DNA of 64,000 nt from Nematopogon swammerdamellus (GCA_946902875.1 OX336354.1:8157247-8221246), one strand, 5' to 3'. Numbered from the stretch's first letter, positions 32,936 to 44,042 are shown. Numbers and translations: made by a program. Notes: generated by a model from the letters alone, not told the origin.

Positions 32936-33934
32936 TTATCACTATATTCTGAGCCCTAAAAAGCAGAACCAACTACGTTCTTGACGTCTGGATTTACAAA
33001 AATCGTTTGGACGGAGACGAATGTTGCCCGTATGTAGAGGAATAGGTAGAGATTATCTAAGAAATCTTGGCCAACCCCTTTCAACTTGTCGTATCTATTA
33101 TTTTAAAAGTATATTTGAAGTTGTATACGTACAGAATGAAAGCACCATAGAAATACACGAAGTGTATTTCTCTATTTGTACGTACAGTGCAATTATACGA
33201 GTATTTATACTAGCTATTGCCCGCGGCTTTGCTCCGCGTGACATTTTTCTCAGAGCTTAAACCATCTTGAGAAGTGACAGAATGTAAAAGTGAAAACGTA
33301 TGCAAATACATAAAGTGATTCTTTATTCTTTATTCTTTATTCATCATTCGTATGGTAGTACACTACGCTTGAATTTGTCCTGATTGATTCTCGAGTTATA
33401 AGGATATTCATATATTGACATACGTTACACGGCCACCGGTCCCCTGTAGAAACTGCTCTTCGGAAGCAAGCGAGTTGAAAGCTATAGGGCCCGTGTCTCC
33501 ACGGTTACTGCGAGAATTCTCGGACAGCCAAGACGTTTCTTTGAATTGGATCGGTCTCGCGGGAAGGGTTGAGCAAACATCGAAACTGGAATAGTTACGG
33601 CGGCACAGGGAAGGATAGTTTGGCCCACTCTGACATCTATGTCAACATGTTCTGACGCTAATGTAAATATTATGTAAATACACAATTATATGGGCGAGGA
33701 CCACGCGATAAAGCGATTTCACTAATTCGCTCCACCAAGCCATTATGATTCTCTTGTTTGCTTGAAATGGTTCGACTGGATAGAAAATAATGAATGCCAT
33801 ATTGAAACCGTTGCTGTTTACTTAGGGCTCCGAAAGGCTTAGCTTTCCGAAAGCTTTCATAATAATTTAATCACCAGTCGGTATAAAAATCATTTCGTTA
33901 GGTATATTTTCGTTTATGTAATCCGATTTACTGA
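32936..33934. other. Anonymous, with small repeat ends
   Basis: GAAATACACGAAGTGTATTTC at about 33149 is a short hairpin. CTAGCTATTGCCCGCGGC at 33210 is a diverged foldback-type end. (CTTTATT)n at 33321-33345 with 'CATCATTCGTATGG' looks like a LINE tail. No gene was recognised. Confidence 0.5.
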
Positions 33935-34137
33935 CTGAGGCCGAGGTTGAGCCAGTGAGGCCAAAGCACATGCTCCGACCAGCCAATATCACCTCCGAAA
34001 AGATGCCATACCGGAGACTTCCCTTTGGATTGTTGGCTATACTGAACTAGTGTAGAACACAGTCAAGGCTGCTATGCGGCCATCTTACTTTCAGTACGGT
34101 GTTACCAACCCAGTCTGCCAAAATTCTACCTTTACGT
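33935..34137 (-). mobile_element. SINE-B body fragment
   Basis: 'CATGCTCCGACCAGCCAATA', 'GCCATACCGGAGACTTCCCT', 'TGCTATGCGGCCATCTTAC' and CCAACCCAGTCTGCC are the SINE-B 3' body on the minus strand. Head absent. Confidence 0.75.
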
Positions 34138-34262
34138 GTAGCCGACATGAAATAAAGGGAACCACTGACATGGCACCTAGTTCACCCGGTGTTATGGGCT
34201 GACATCACGGATGTTGCAGGTGATGTAGCCAATAGTGTCAGTTTACATAAAAATAAAAATAA
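34138..34262 (+). mobile_element. SINE-A 3' fragment
   Basis: TGTAGCCGACATGAAA, GGCACCTAGTTCACCCGG, 'GACATCACGGATGTTGCAG' and an A-rich tail. It is fused tail-to-middle with the SINE-B fragment. Confidence 0.75.
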
Positions 34263-34949
34263 ATTAAAAAATTAAAACTTAGTAAGGGGCATTTATACAT
34301 TTTCTTACTACAAAAAGTACACACGTTCTGATTCGTTTGTGAGAGAACTAGCCGAATTGTGCAAAAAATTGCTAATTGTTCTTGCTTCTTACAATATTGG
34401 TATTAAAAGAATGCTATACATAGAACAAAAATTACTAATTTTCTACAGGTCAATTCAATTCAATTTGCATCTTCCCAAAATAAATCACAATGTGTATTTG
34501 TGTATTTTGAATAGTCAGTCCATAATTTTAGCAAAGAGTTTGTATTACGTCGCCGTCTCTTTGAATTTTAGTTTGTACAGCCCACCATACATAGAGTTCT
34601 TCTTGAATAACAAAAAGGGTGTATGTGAGAGATGTTCGGAACGGTATCAACAAATATACCTTCGAACAAATATTCCGTAGAGTATCTGCACAAATTCTAA
34701 TCCGATATTCTCCGAGCTCTGGTGTGTTCGTCCCGATATGTACAATACCCTAGGTCGGTAGGCGGCGACGATGCTGGGCACAAATAAGATTTGGCGAAGG
34801 ATAACGATGTTTGTCGACGCTCGCGTGGTTGCGAGTGACGGCTATGACGTCACAGGAAAGACGGCGCCGCTGGTAGATGGCACATCCGGTTATTTTAAAT
34901 TGTTTAGGAGGTGAGCAGCCGAAAATTGACGCTTGTTCCTCGACCCAGT
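34263..34949. other. Anonymous sequence
   Basis: A 113-codon plus-strand open frame at 34339-34680 has no recognisable motif and AT-rich codon use; not called. GC-richer from 34730. Confidence 0.4.
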
Positions 34950-36260
34950 TTCTTGATGAGGCAGTAACGATACTTGAGCGCGTAAATGTGAAGTGAGGCT
35001 ATCTCGCTCAAATGCCTCAGGTTGAGTTTGAGTGTCGCTCTCCGCGTCGTATGATGGCGCCTAGAACGATAAAAAAGGTATGGACTCCGAACCCTATCCT
35101 CGCCAGCGTAACACGATATAAGTAAAAGCATACTTGTTTCATTGGACGGTCGCGCGCTGGCCCGTCAGTCTGTCATCGGCTGCGTTTGCAAAAACCTGTT
35201 TAAAATGCCCGCATGATCTGTGTTTACGTGTAAAAACACTACAGCCAAGTTTAGTGTGCACAATAGTGGAATATCTTATCAGTTATCATCGGTAAGTACA
35301 CTCTGCTCCCCGCAACTCGGCGACGCTAGTTCTCATACAAGCATTTGACAGTCCGGCGTCCATACCTTTTTTATCGTTCTAGGATGAAGCATTAGCGGCG
35401 AGAGTAGGGTTAGTGTACTGACCGAGGGTGAGGTGAGGAGCAGCAGTGCCTCGTTCGGATACTCCAGGTGAGAGTATCGCACTGCGCCTCGTCTAATGAC
35501 GAAGTAGTGACGAGAGTTCGGTAAGCGTATTGACCGACGGTGAGGTGAGGACCAGCAGCTCCTCATTCAGAAGCCTCAGATAAAAGTGTTGCACTGCCCC
35601 TCGTCTTATAAAGCAGTAGCGACAATATTGGGGTGAGTGTACTGACCGACGGTGAGGTGAAGAGCAGCAGCTTCTAGTTCAGAAGCCTCAGATAAAAGTT
35701 TTGCACTGCCCCTCCTCTTATGAAGCGGTAGCGACGATATTGGGGTGAGGGTACTGACCGAGGGTGAGGTGAGGAGCAGCAACTCCTCGTTCAGAAGCCT
35801 CAGACAAAAGTTTTGCACTGCCACTCCTCTTATGTAGCAGTAGCGACGATATTAGGGTGAGTGTATTGTCCGAGGGTGAGGTGAGGAGCAGCAACTCCTC
35901 GTTCAGAAGCCTTAGATAAAAGTTTCGCACTGACCCTCCTGTTATGAAGCAGTAGCGACGATATTGGGGTGAGTGTACTGACCGAGGGTGAGGTGAGGAT
36001 TAGCAGTTCCTCGTTCAGAAGCCTCAGATATAAGTGTCGCGCTGCCCCTCGTCTAATGAAGCAGTAGGTATAATTGGGGTGAGTGTACTGACCGAGGGTG
36101 AGGTGAGGAGTAGCATTCCTTGTTCAGAAGCCTCAGATATAAGTGTCGCAATGCCCCTCGTCTTATGAAGCAGTAGGTATGATTGGGGTGAGTGTACTGA
36201 CCGAGGGTGAGGTGAGGAGCAGCAGCGCCTCGCTCAGATGCCTCAGGTTGAGAGTGTTCT
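34950..36260. repeat. 112-bp minisatellite with outlying diverged unit
   Basis: About 8 units from 35390 to 36260 contain TGAGTGTACTGACCGAGGGT, GAGGTGAGGAGCAGCA, TTCAGAAGCCTCAGATA and GCACTGCCCCTC. The phase is fixed at 35612, 35724, 35836, 35948 and 36059. A diverged unit lies at 34950-35060. The 27-bp inverted repeats 'AGAACGATAAAAAAGGTATG' (35062-35088) and their complement (35353-35379) sit between the outlier and the array. Confidence 0.9.
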
Positions 36261-37779
36261 TCTCCACTTCGTCCTCCTCGTTGCCGGGTAGATGTACGGA
36301 GCTCTGCCTCGATTTCACTTCCCCTTTCTTGATCCCGGAAGTGCTGCCATTTGCGAACTGGTGTTGCGACGAAGCACGCCGGAATGGACACGCCATTTTA
36401 GAGATTTACTGCAGGTTTACTGTTCTTTTGTTTATTTTTGTTTTGTTTCATAAATTTGTGAAGTTATTTTACAATGTGCACTAGAGATAAAAGTTCACAC
36501 AGCCACCAGTGCATTAAACAAACATGTATTATTTAGAACACACATTTACCTATGTGCACTTTGATATTTTACATCATTTAAAGCTCACTCGCTGTGTAGA
36601 TTACCTGAAATGAAAAGAAATAAAAACCATTTTGAATCACATAAAATAGGTACTTACACAAAATATTAGACTAACATCGTAAATCGGTTTCCTTTCACGT
36701 GATTATACATAAATGTACAAATTTACTGTTTGATTGAAACATCTTCTTTGAGGTAGGTATTATGTAATAATTTTCACGCATGCGCGCTGTGTATGCTCAG
36801 ACATCTGCGTTATGTTAGTACATCACACACCTTCAACTCTGGTTGATACCAGACGACGCGACTAGACGTGCATATAGGTGCGTGCGTCGTCGTCGACAGG
36901 CAGTTGAAATGGTTCAGTGCAATAACGCAAAGCAGTGCTTGTAATGGGCGTATTGAATCGGGTTGTGTCGCGTACATGCGTACTTTTCAAACTCAGCTTG
37001 AACGCGGACCGAAATCGTTGACTCCTTTTTTATTTCTACATTTCAAATTTAATTCCTACAATGTACGAGTATTGAAAGCGAGATGGCTGGCGCTAGATGC
37101 TTTCGGACGACTCTAGCTAGACAGTCATTCGAATTATATTTTCAAATTATACCAACAGATGAAAGGGTAGGAAAGAAAAAGAAACCTTAAGTATGCAAAA
37201 ATACAAGCACGGACGCTTTGAGTTCTCCAAATTAATCACTAATGAAGCTCAATTCAAAAATTGCCGAGTCACCGACGAGCTGAGGGTTGAAGGAGAACTT
37301 TTACTTTAAAATGAAGCCGGTTAAAATGTAGCAGACGACGACTTCTAGGAAGTTTTTTCTTTTTGTTTCGTACATAAACGACTGTTTTGTGTTTCAAAAT
37401 AACCAAGTCTGTGTAATGCAGGACAGATGCTATTTCAACATTAAATCAGAAGCTAACATAACAAACATAATACGAGTTCAATTAGTGTGGAAATGTTGTA
37501 GCTTTTGAGTTTATAACCCAATGTGCATTAATGAGTATTTCGAAAAAGAATTCCAGTACATAACACCATCAACTCTTGTGAAGGAATTATTGTGGAGAGC
37601 CCTACATACTTACGAAACACCTTCTTTGATTATCACAGGGCATTGTGTGACTAACATAAAATTTAATAGACTAAGGTATAGATAGGGCAGAAACAGTGAT
37701 AGAGGTGAAGGCAGACACGGGGGCAGACACATATATAGAGCTAATAAGACATACTAAAGACATATTTCGAATAAGCGTT
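36261..37779. other. Anonymous sequence, no gene seen
   Basis: GC-rich patch to about 36400, then AT-rich. Open frames at 36143-36484 and 36868-37116 lack motifs and partly overlap the minisatellite. No RNA was recognised. Confidence 0.4.
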
Positions 37780-38164
37780 GTCAGCCTCGATAGCTCAGTG
37801 GTGCAGACAGTCAACTGTCGCTATTGAATGTTAAGCAACGCTGGGTGCGGTCAGTACTTGGATGGGTGACCGCTGACCGTTGGAGGCTGACCGAGGTTCG
37901 GATTCCTCGTAAAACTGTAGGTCCCTTCCCTCCTAATCTTACTTGGTGGTAGGGTTTAACCCGCCCGGGTTGGTACCACCGCACTGAATGAAACGTCGGT
38001 CGAAACGGCTATGTTAATAGTTTGTGTTTTCCGACCAGTTCAGTGTAGCCGGCACGATCAAAGGGGGAAGCACTGACATGGCACCTAGTTCACCCGGTGT
38101 TATGGGCTGACATCACGGACGTTGTAGGTGATGTAGCCAACGGTGTCAGTTTCCATAAAAAAAA
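37780..38164 (+). mobile_element. SINE-A copy with 5S rRNA-like head
   Basis: Residues 37780-37891 (112 nt) mimic 5S rRNA in size and layout: GTCAGCCTC at the 5' end pairs with GAGGCTGAC at 37883-37891 (helix I-like). TTAAGCAACGCTGGGTGCGG and AGTACTTGGATGGGTGACCG (37853-37872) match the 5S internal control region used by TFIIIA/pol III. A tRNA A-box-like TAGCTCAGTGGTG lies at 37791. Then come GGTTCGGATTCC, the shared body (ACTGTAGGTCCCTTCC, GGTTGGTACCACCGCACTG) and the 3' end with 'GTCAGTTTCCATAAAAAAAA'. It is non-coding and transcribed, if at all, by pol III. Confidence 0.9.
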
Positions 38165-38649
38165 ATTGATAAACACATTTCCTTTACTGCAATACTAAAG
38201 CATGTAGATATGCAAAATTCGCCAAAGTTTTACTGATACGATTTCGATGCTCCAACGAATTCGATCATAAATAACTTCGCTAGGATTCCGTACTCGTCGT
38301 ATCGATTACTCTGCCATCGAGATGTCAACAGCGTCGCCACTCCTTCCTTCGGATAAGTGGATTTAAAGTTAGTCCACGAGCACGCAGAGGATTGGATTTC
38401 TTAGCTCTTAAACTGAGAATTTTCCGAAAGAAATGAGAGGTTGAAGAAAGTTAATTGTGAGATCGGAATTATAAAATATTGATTTGGAGTAGGGTAGATT
38501 GGGACCACAGAGGAAAAAGTAATTGAACAGCTATTTGGGAGTTTGATTGCGTACGGGTTAAACAGCTCTTGAAACTAGTAACGCTCGTAGAGCCTTGCAA
38601 AATTTAAATAAGGTGAATAAAATTTAAAATTTTAAATATGGCGCTCTCT
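38165..38649. other. Anonymous sequence
   Basis: No feature recognised. Confidence 0.4.
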
Positions 38650-39905
38650 ACTTATATTCCCACATCTACTTTTATTCAAAATCATGACACAATCATACAA
38701 TATAACAATAAAATTAAACTAAAATTAAGAAATATGAAAAACTAAACTAAAATAATTTATAAACTAAACCTAAAAAAAATAAAAATTAAAACTACCTATA
38801 AATAATATATTTCATTTAAATTTGCCTGAGTCGCTGCACCGGTGCAAGTGCCAAGTACGCACGCCGCGTTACACCTCTGAATCTCAATGGCGATTCGCCG
38901 AACAAAGAAAGCTTTGGCACGGCGGTCACCAGACTTATCTACTAAAAGTTTTCCCAATTTCTCTGAGAATGCTTTGGTGTCTGACGACCACGGCCCCAAA
39001 GTTTCTACGACGAAAGGTTGAAAGTCAAAGTGGTCGCGCAGCGGGCTGTACTTAGACACTTTGATGGCAGCTGCTTTAGATGCAGCGGCTCCGGCAGATT
39101 TAGATTAGTCGAGTACATGGGACGGGGCCAAGGTGTCCACGCACGTAGCGTCCCACAAGAGCGCCTTTCCCTGGCACCATGGCACCAGCGTCATGCCGTC
39201 TGGCTTTCTCCCGTCTGTGCGGCATAAGCCCGCTGGCTCCAGCGTAGACGGAATATTTACTGAAGCTAGCGAGCGTTTGATGATATTATTCAAGCCGCTG
39301 TGACGGGGAAACCTGCCGGCACATCTCTGGCACGAAAGGCCATGCCGCTGGAATGTATCCAGCATACCGCTGGAATGTACGCTCTTACCACAGACGCAAA
39401 TATGGGGATTGCACACTCCGGCCCCGACACGAAGAGCCACAGCTATACGTAGTGTGGTTCCGTCTAAAAGCGTCCCAAGACTCGGAGACGGGTACGCTTT
39501 CAGCCATGCACCCGACTCCTCCTCTGCAGATGCCAGGATGCGCGCCCGATCCGTAACGCTCCCCTCTGACAATAAAATCTCACGCTGTTTCATTGCCAGA
39601 GGGATGTCCCACAAACGTTGAAGACCCTTGTTTGCCTCAGTCGGTTCGACGACATCAGGACAGGACACAGCGCCCTCCAGTGCTCCAGAGCCACATCCAT
39701 GCAGTCGATCTCACAGGCATTTCCGAGAGATTTTTCAAGAATTTTTCGGCTGAGGCTAAGACTAGCATGGGTAGAAGAAACGAAAGCTGGCAGCGCTATG
39801 TCCGATGCTCGTCTGACACCTATCCCTCCTAAACGTGTTGGTAAGGTCGTGTGTGTCCATTGTGAATTTTGAAAGCTAATGTTTAAAATGTTTTCCAAAG
39901 AAGAC
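38650..39905 (-). mobile_element. RLE-type LINE, 5'-truncated
   Basis: Coding remnant 38796-39905 followed (minus strand) by an AT-rich 3' tail to about 38650. The second copy is at 16.6 kb. The reverse transcriptase itself is missing. Confidence 0.75.
38796..39905 (-). pseudogene. LINE polyprotein C-terminus with endonuclease-like domain
   Basis: Reading on the minus strand: 'LENILNISF', then 'LPTRLGGIGVRRASDIALPA' near 39840, a frame change near 39660, 'ESGAWLKAYPSPSLG' near 39490, and a cysteine/histidine cluster (CVCG, HGLSCQRCAGRFPRH) near 39370-39300. Next come 'RKPDGMTLVP' and LLWDATCVDTLAPS near 39190-39120, an in-frame TAA at 39105, and the C-terminus with 'KLGKLLVDKSGDRRAKAF'. The C-C-H-C cluster followed by a PD...D spacing (D14 residues later) is the layout of restriction-like endonucleases of early-branching LINEs; that reading is inference from motif order. 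One frameshift and one nonsense codon make it dead. Confidence 0.78.
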
Positions 39906-40145
39906 TTTAAGTTATTGTCAAAGAATTTTAGGTGGTTTGGATTTAGAAAAAATGGGGAGCTGGGAAATACACCAAGCGTGGGATACCAAAACAGAAGCGT
40001 ATGAGATGAAGTGCCACATGTGGGTGAATACTTTGTACTTATTACATATAATTACAAAATTCTGATTATTCAAAGACGAGTTTTGTATCATTAGATTTTT
40101 AATATGACTTATTACATTTCTTTGTAATAAACGTAAACTAATTGT

Positions 40146-40468
40146 TTTTATTTGACTTGATATATGAAGTATCAAAATTGACGATGGCACTATACACCAG
40201 ATATAGGTAATGTAAATAGGCAGAGTGGTCAGATTCTTGAGTGTTCATGCTTATGCTGTAAATATTAATGTTCTTGTGAGCGGTAGTATGCGTTAATTAT
40301 TGTAAATTACTTGAATTATAATACTTATATATAAGGTACTAACAAAACATTGTGACTTGCGAAGTTTGTTTGTCAGTTCTTCTTCGCATTGAATTTAGAA
40401 CTGGCGGAATTTTCGACATGTCCAAGCGTAGGTTACCTACCTATGGATGAAATTATACAATACAATAC
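40146..40468 (+). repeat. Repeat R copy 2
   Basis: Same limits as copy 1, with a few substitutions (GTATGCGTTAATTATTG) and an expanded 'CAATACAATACAATAC' at its 3' end. Confidence 0.88.
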
Positions 40469-40775
40469 AATACAGTACTTACGCGCCGTGGTAAGCAAGC
40501 ACGGTGCAAATTACACAGCACAGGTGCAAGCGAAATAGCGACACGCCGCCGCTTTTTCGGGTTAGAGTAGGATACGTCGCACAGAAATTTTTAGCGTAAA
40601 CGAAAATTCTGTTTTTCTTCTTAAGTTTAGGTTTTAAAAAAAAAACAGAAAAAGCGACCATATTGACCTAGATTTTTCTATCGAGCGCATTTAATCAAAT
40701 TAAATTTTGAACAACCTATCGATCTGTACTAATAGATGAAGTTTCACATATATTAATTCTACGTACTTACGTATA
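40469..40775. other. Anonymous sequence
   Basis: No feature recognised. Confidence 0.4.
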
Positions 40776-40905
40776 TACCACACGGGTGTATCCCGACAAT
40801 CGTGGTAAGAAGAGTAATTAGTGATGTGCTGCAAAAACTCTGGTAAATTACAGCACAACACCAACCACCACGTTTCTCAAAATATTCGGACAAGATAACT
40901 GAATA
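40776..40905 (+). repeat. Repeat K, first half
   Basis: 'CCCGACAATCGTGGTAAGAA', GATGTGCTGCAAAAACTC, 'TTACAGCACAACACCAACCA' and ATATTCGGACAAGATAAC match the first half of K (54362). Confidence 0.75.
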
Positions 40906-41624
40906 TGTCAGGTGAGTAATACTCGTATTGATGGTATATATCCCTTATGGCCTTAACTTAAAAATGTGTGGGTGAAAGTGACGTTCTGACTTAACGAATC
41001 GATATCATGCTGAACATTTTACGCGATCGAACCTAGTTGTACTAAATGTACGGATAACTTATCTGTGATTTTCTCATAAACACTTCATCATAGTTATTTC
41101 CGAAGAGACAATTCAAATTGTTGTGTTTCACTGAGCAAAACTGATTTCTCCTGTCATTCACGCCAAAGCAATATTTGACAATGAATAGCCAGAATCTAGA
41201 ATCGTCGATTCCAAAAGAGAAGTTATTCAAATCTAGAAATAGATAAGTTTTCAATCTACGATTTAGTGGATTTCTGAAGACAGGCAAGCTTACCAATTGT
41301 GACACCTCACTCCTGGGTGGCATCTCTGAAATTAGTACGGCTGGAGTGACTCCCGCCGCTGGCGTCGCTGATTCGGGGGGAATTCTGAAGTTGCTTCTGT
41401 TTGTTCGTGGTGATAATAGAAGGGTTTCGATTTAATATGTTTAAAACGGCGTTTTCGTCTATGGCAGGAGTTTTATTTTTCGTTTGATAGTGATGTTGTA
41501 TGTCAAACTAAACTAGGTTATTTATGTTCTACAATTTCAAATCAAATACTTGCAGTAACATATTATAATGTAAGTTTTCAGTTATTCCTAAAATATATTG
41601 AACATGCGATTAGAATAAATCACC
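40906..41624. other. Anonymous sequence
   Basis: A 93-codon minus-strand frame at 41042-41323 has no motif. No repeat partner was seen. Confidence 0.4.
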
Positions 41625-41901
41625 CATATTATGACAATGTTTTTCGGTTACGCGGAATAGGTACTGAACACGACTCACTTTGTTTGTCGACATTTCGTCC
41701 CACACTCCGGGGACATCTTCAGGACTCGCGGTCTGCGACGACCTGGAAGACACCAGACACGTCGTCCAGTCAGATGACGTGTCGGGTGTCCTCCAGGTCG
41801 TCACAGACCGCGAGTCCTGAAGATGTCCCCGGAGTGTGGGACGAAACGTCGACAAACAAAGTGAGTCGTGTTCAGTACCGAAAAAACATTGCCATAATAT
41901 G
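41625..41901. repeat. 277-bp inverted repeat with hammerhead-like cores
   Basis: The arms (CATATTATGACAATG... and ...CATTGCCATAATATG) mirror each other. The left arm has an extra segment of about 13 nt near 41648. The centre is near 41765-41778. Each arm carries CTGAAGA, a GTCCC/GGGAC stem and GAAA in order: plus strand 41817-41846 and, in mirror image on the minus strand, 41722-41693. Confidence 0.9.
41817..41846 (+). ncRNA. Hammerhead-ribozyme-like core (candidate)
   Basis: CTGAAGA (41817-41823) fits CUGANGA. GTCCC (41825-41829) can pair with GGGAC (41838-41842) as stem II, and GAAA follows at 41843-41846, then CGTCGAC. Helices I and III are not convincingly closed: only GTC/GAC is seen next to the core. 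Penelope-like elements are known to carry hammerhead motifs; whether this one is catalytic is unknown. Confidence 0.35.
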
Positions 41902-42307
41902 TAATAGCGGTAAAAGCCTAAACGAACATAAATCACCCATATTACTTCTTCACGTGTATGGTTTTCCTCCTAAATGTGTGTGCAATGAGTTCATATTATA
42001 TTCCATTATAAAAATATAAATTGTTTCACTTCAAAATAATAGTTGCCATCTTCGAACAGTAGAATAATTATGTACTTAAATATTTACTCGCAAGTATGTT
42101 TAGCACTTTGTACGATTCGCCGAAGTGCAAAATGGCCTACTACACGCAAAATATTGCCCATTGCCACATATTGCGAGGCGGTATAGCCCATTACCACGGA
42201 GTCGCACTCGACACAACCCTTTTCTTGTTTTATCGTCTTGCGAGGACTATTGCTAGTGAATTTGTTTGAGTTTAATTTTGGTAGAGAATATAAATATTCC
42301 TTTCACC

Positions 42308-42413
42308 GAGTCATGCAGCAGGTCTGCAGACGGGTATAATAGGTCCGAATACTTTGCTAAACGTGGTGGTCGGTGTTGTGCTGTAATTTACAAGAGTCCT
42401 TGCAGCACCTACA
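42308..42413 (-). repeat. Repeat K fragment
   Basis: 'CGAATACTTTGCTAAACGTG' and 'GGTGTTGTGCTGTAATTTAC' are the hairpin part of K on the minus strand. Confidence 0.72.
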
Positions 42414-42456
42414 GTCTTACACCAGTTCCGAACGGTGAAGCAGCAGGTGTTTGCGT
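42414..42456 (-). mobile_element. SINE-B short fragment
   Basis: ACACCAGTTCCGAACGGTGA and AGCAGCAGGTGTTTGCG: the segment just after the SINE-B tRNA-like head. Confidence 0.6.
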
Positions 42457-42524
42457 ATGTTTTTAGGGTTCCGTATCCGTCATACGGGAAAATAAGAATT
42501 TAAGGAATATAATCGCTTATTCCA

Positions 42525-42795
42525 TGGGGAGTGCTCAGCGGAGCTGTTTAACGGGATCCCGCCGTCCCCTTTCCCCCTTCGCACCACGCGCACCGGGCAG
42601 GGTTTGCATCCCTATACGCTGGACATACCGCGGTCGCGTACGAATCGGTTCTGCAGATCTTTCCTCTACAGAACCGGTAAAGTCCTTCAAGAGGGCATTC
42701 GTAACCACCGCATACGATCGAATGTCCATGGGCGTCGTTAGACACGTCATTGGTGGCTCGGCACCACAAGTCGCGCTTTCTATAAAAAATATATA
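42525..42795 (+). mobile_element. SINE-C, long copy
   Basis: AGCGGAGCTGTTTAACGGG, 'CTTTCCTCTACAGAACCGG', 'GAATGTCCATGGGCGTCGTT' and 'CACAAGTCGCGCTTTCTATA' then an A/T-rich tail with TATA repeats. It is the longest SINE-C copy here, with a head unlike the 60.7-kb copy. A few bases of repeat G start (AGGGTTCCGTATCCG) lie at 42466. Confidence 0.75.
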
Positions 42796-43570
42796 TATTT
42801 ATATATATGTATAACTATAATTTCTAAAGAGCCGACAAAGAAAACGTCCCAAAATAAACCGCGGCTCCACCAAAATTCGAAATCGAAACCGAAACATGAT
42901 TTTGTATTTTTTTTCGATTGACGTCAACAATTTGTAAAAAATACAATTCAAATTCTCTAACAAATGCCCTCGGTATCTTGAGAGAATTTTCGGGTGAATA
43001 ATTTAGAAGGGAACCATCTCGGGGGACACGTAACTTACCACGGGCCCTCCGCCTAGTTTATAAGACAACTTTTTTATTTCTTTTGTCCAAAAAAAAAAAA
43101 CTGGCAAACTAACCAAGGCTGGAAGCAAATTGGTTTGAAGGGTGCTTCGGTGAAGGGTGAACAGAAGCACCCTTTTTTGAACCAGTGCCAGTGCATCATT
43201 CTGGCCTTACCTGCCCCGAGTTCGGCTGGCAGAGGCCCAAGAATGAACATCTGGTTCCAGAAAACCTAAAAGCAGGCGCTGGTTCAAAAAAAGTTAACTT
43301 ATCTTTAGTGATAAGTTAACTTAACACTGGATTTTTATACGAAAGTAAACAGATCGGCTGAGTTCGAAGTTGGCGATCGAAGATGTTATCATCCCCAGAT
43401 ACAGTTCCGTCAAAACTTAAATGCCGCTCGGCCTCAACTAATTTTCGCAGTCAACTAATTTTAGGTCATCACCCGTAGATCATAGGGTAGGTAATTGCTT
43501 CACTGCACATGCGCGAACCCAAAATGCGAGCGACATTAAAGTCTACCCTATATTCTACGAATTATAATTA
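42796..43570. other. Anonymous; small hairpin
   Basis: AAGTTAACTTATC at 43295 faces GATAAGTTAACTT at 43312. The remainder (42810-43290, 43330-43570) was not assigned. Confidence 0.45.
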
Positions 43571-44042
43571 TTTTTTTTTTATGGAACCTGACACGGTTGG
43601 CTACATCACCTACAACATCCGTGATGTCAGCCCATAACACAGGGTGAACTAGGTGCCATGTCAGTGCTTCCCTTCATTTCATGTCGGCTACACTAAACTG
43701 GACGGAAAACACGAACTATTTACATAGCCGTTTCGACCGACGTTTCGTTCAGTGCGGTGGTACCAACCCGGCCAGGATAAACCCTACCACCTAGTAAGGT
43801 AATAAGGGAAGGGACCTACAGTTTAACGTGGAATCCGAACCACGGTCAGCCTCCAACGGTCGAGCGGTCACCCATCCAATCACTGACCGCGCTCAGCGTT
43901 GCTTAATAACAGTTGACTAACCAACCGCGCCACTGAGCTACCGAGGCTGACGAATTTTCTTATCCCTTAGTCGACTTTTACGACATGCGACGCGGAGAGA
44001 TGCAGTGGGGCTATTCTTTTTAAGTACCGACCCCACACGGTA
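43571..44042 (-). mobile_element. SINE-A, longest copy (head + 5S module + body)
   Basis: Minus-strand order: CCGTGTGGGGTCGGTACTT head (44042 inward), AATAGCCCCACTGCATCTC, then the 5S-like module at about 43950-43847 (GTCAGCCTCGGTAGCTCAG, TTAAGCAACGCTGAGCGCGG, TTGGATGGGTGACCGC), GGTTCGGATTCC, the body, 'CACGGATGTTGTAGGTGATG' and a 10-nt A-tail. It is the only copy in the window with both head and 5S module, so it shows the ancestral order. 5S TFIIIA-type promoter elements are recognisable. Confidence 0.9.

Noticed and set aside
34339..34680. 113-codon plus-strand frame
   Set aside because: Composition-like sequence with no conserved motif.
35333..36396. Repetitive minus-strand open frames
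   Set aside because: Shadow frames of the 112-bp minisatellite.
37780..37891. Functional 5S rRNA gene
   Set aside because: The head is continuous with a SINE body and A-tail, repeated elsewhere, and helix II/III regions are replaced.
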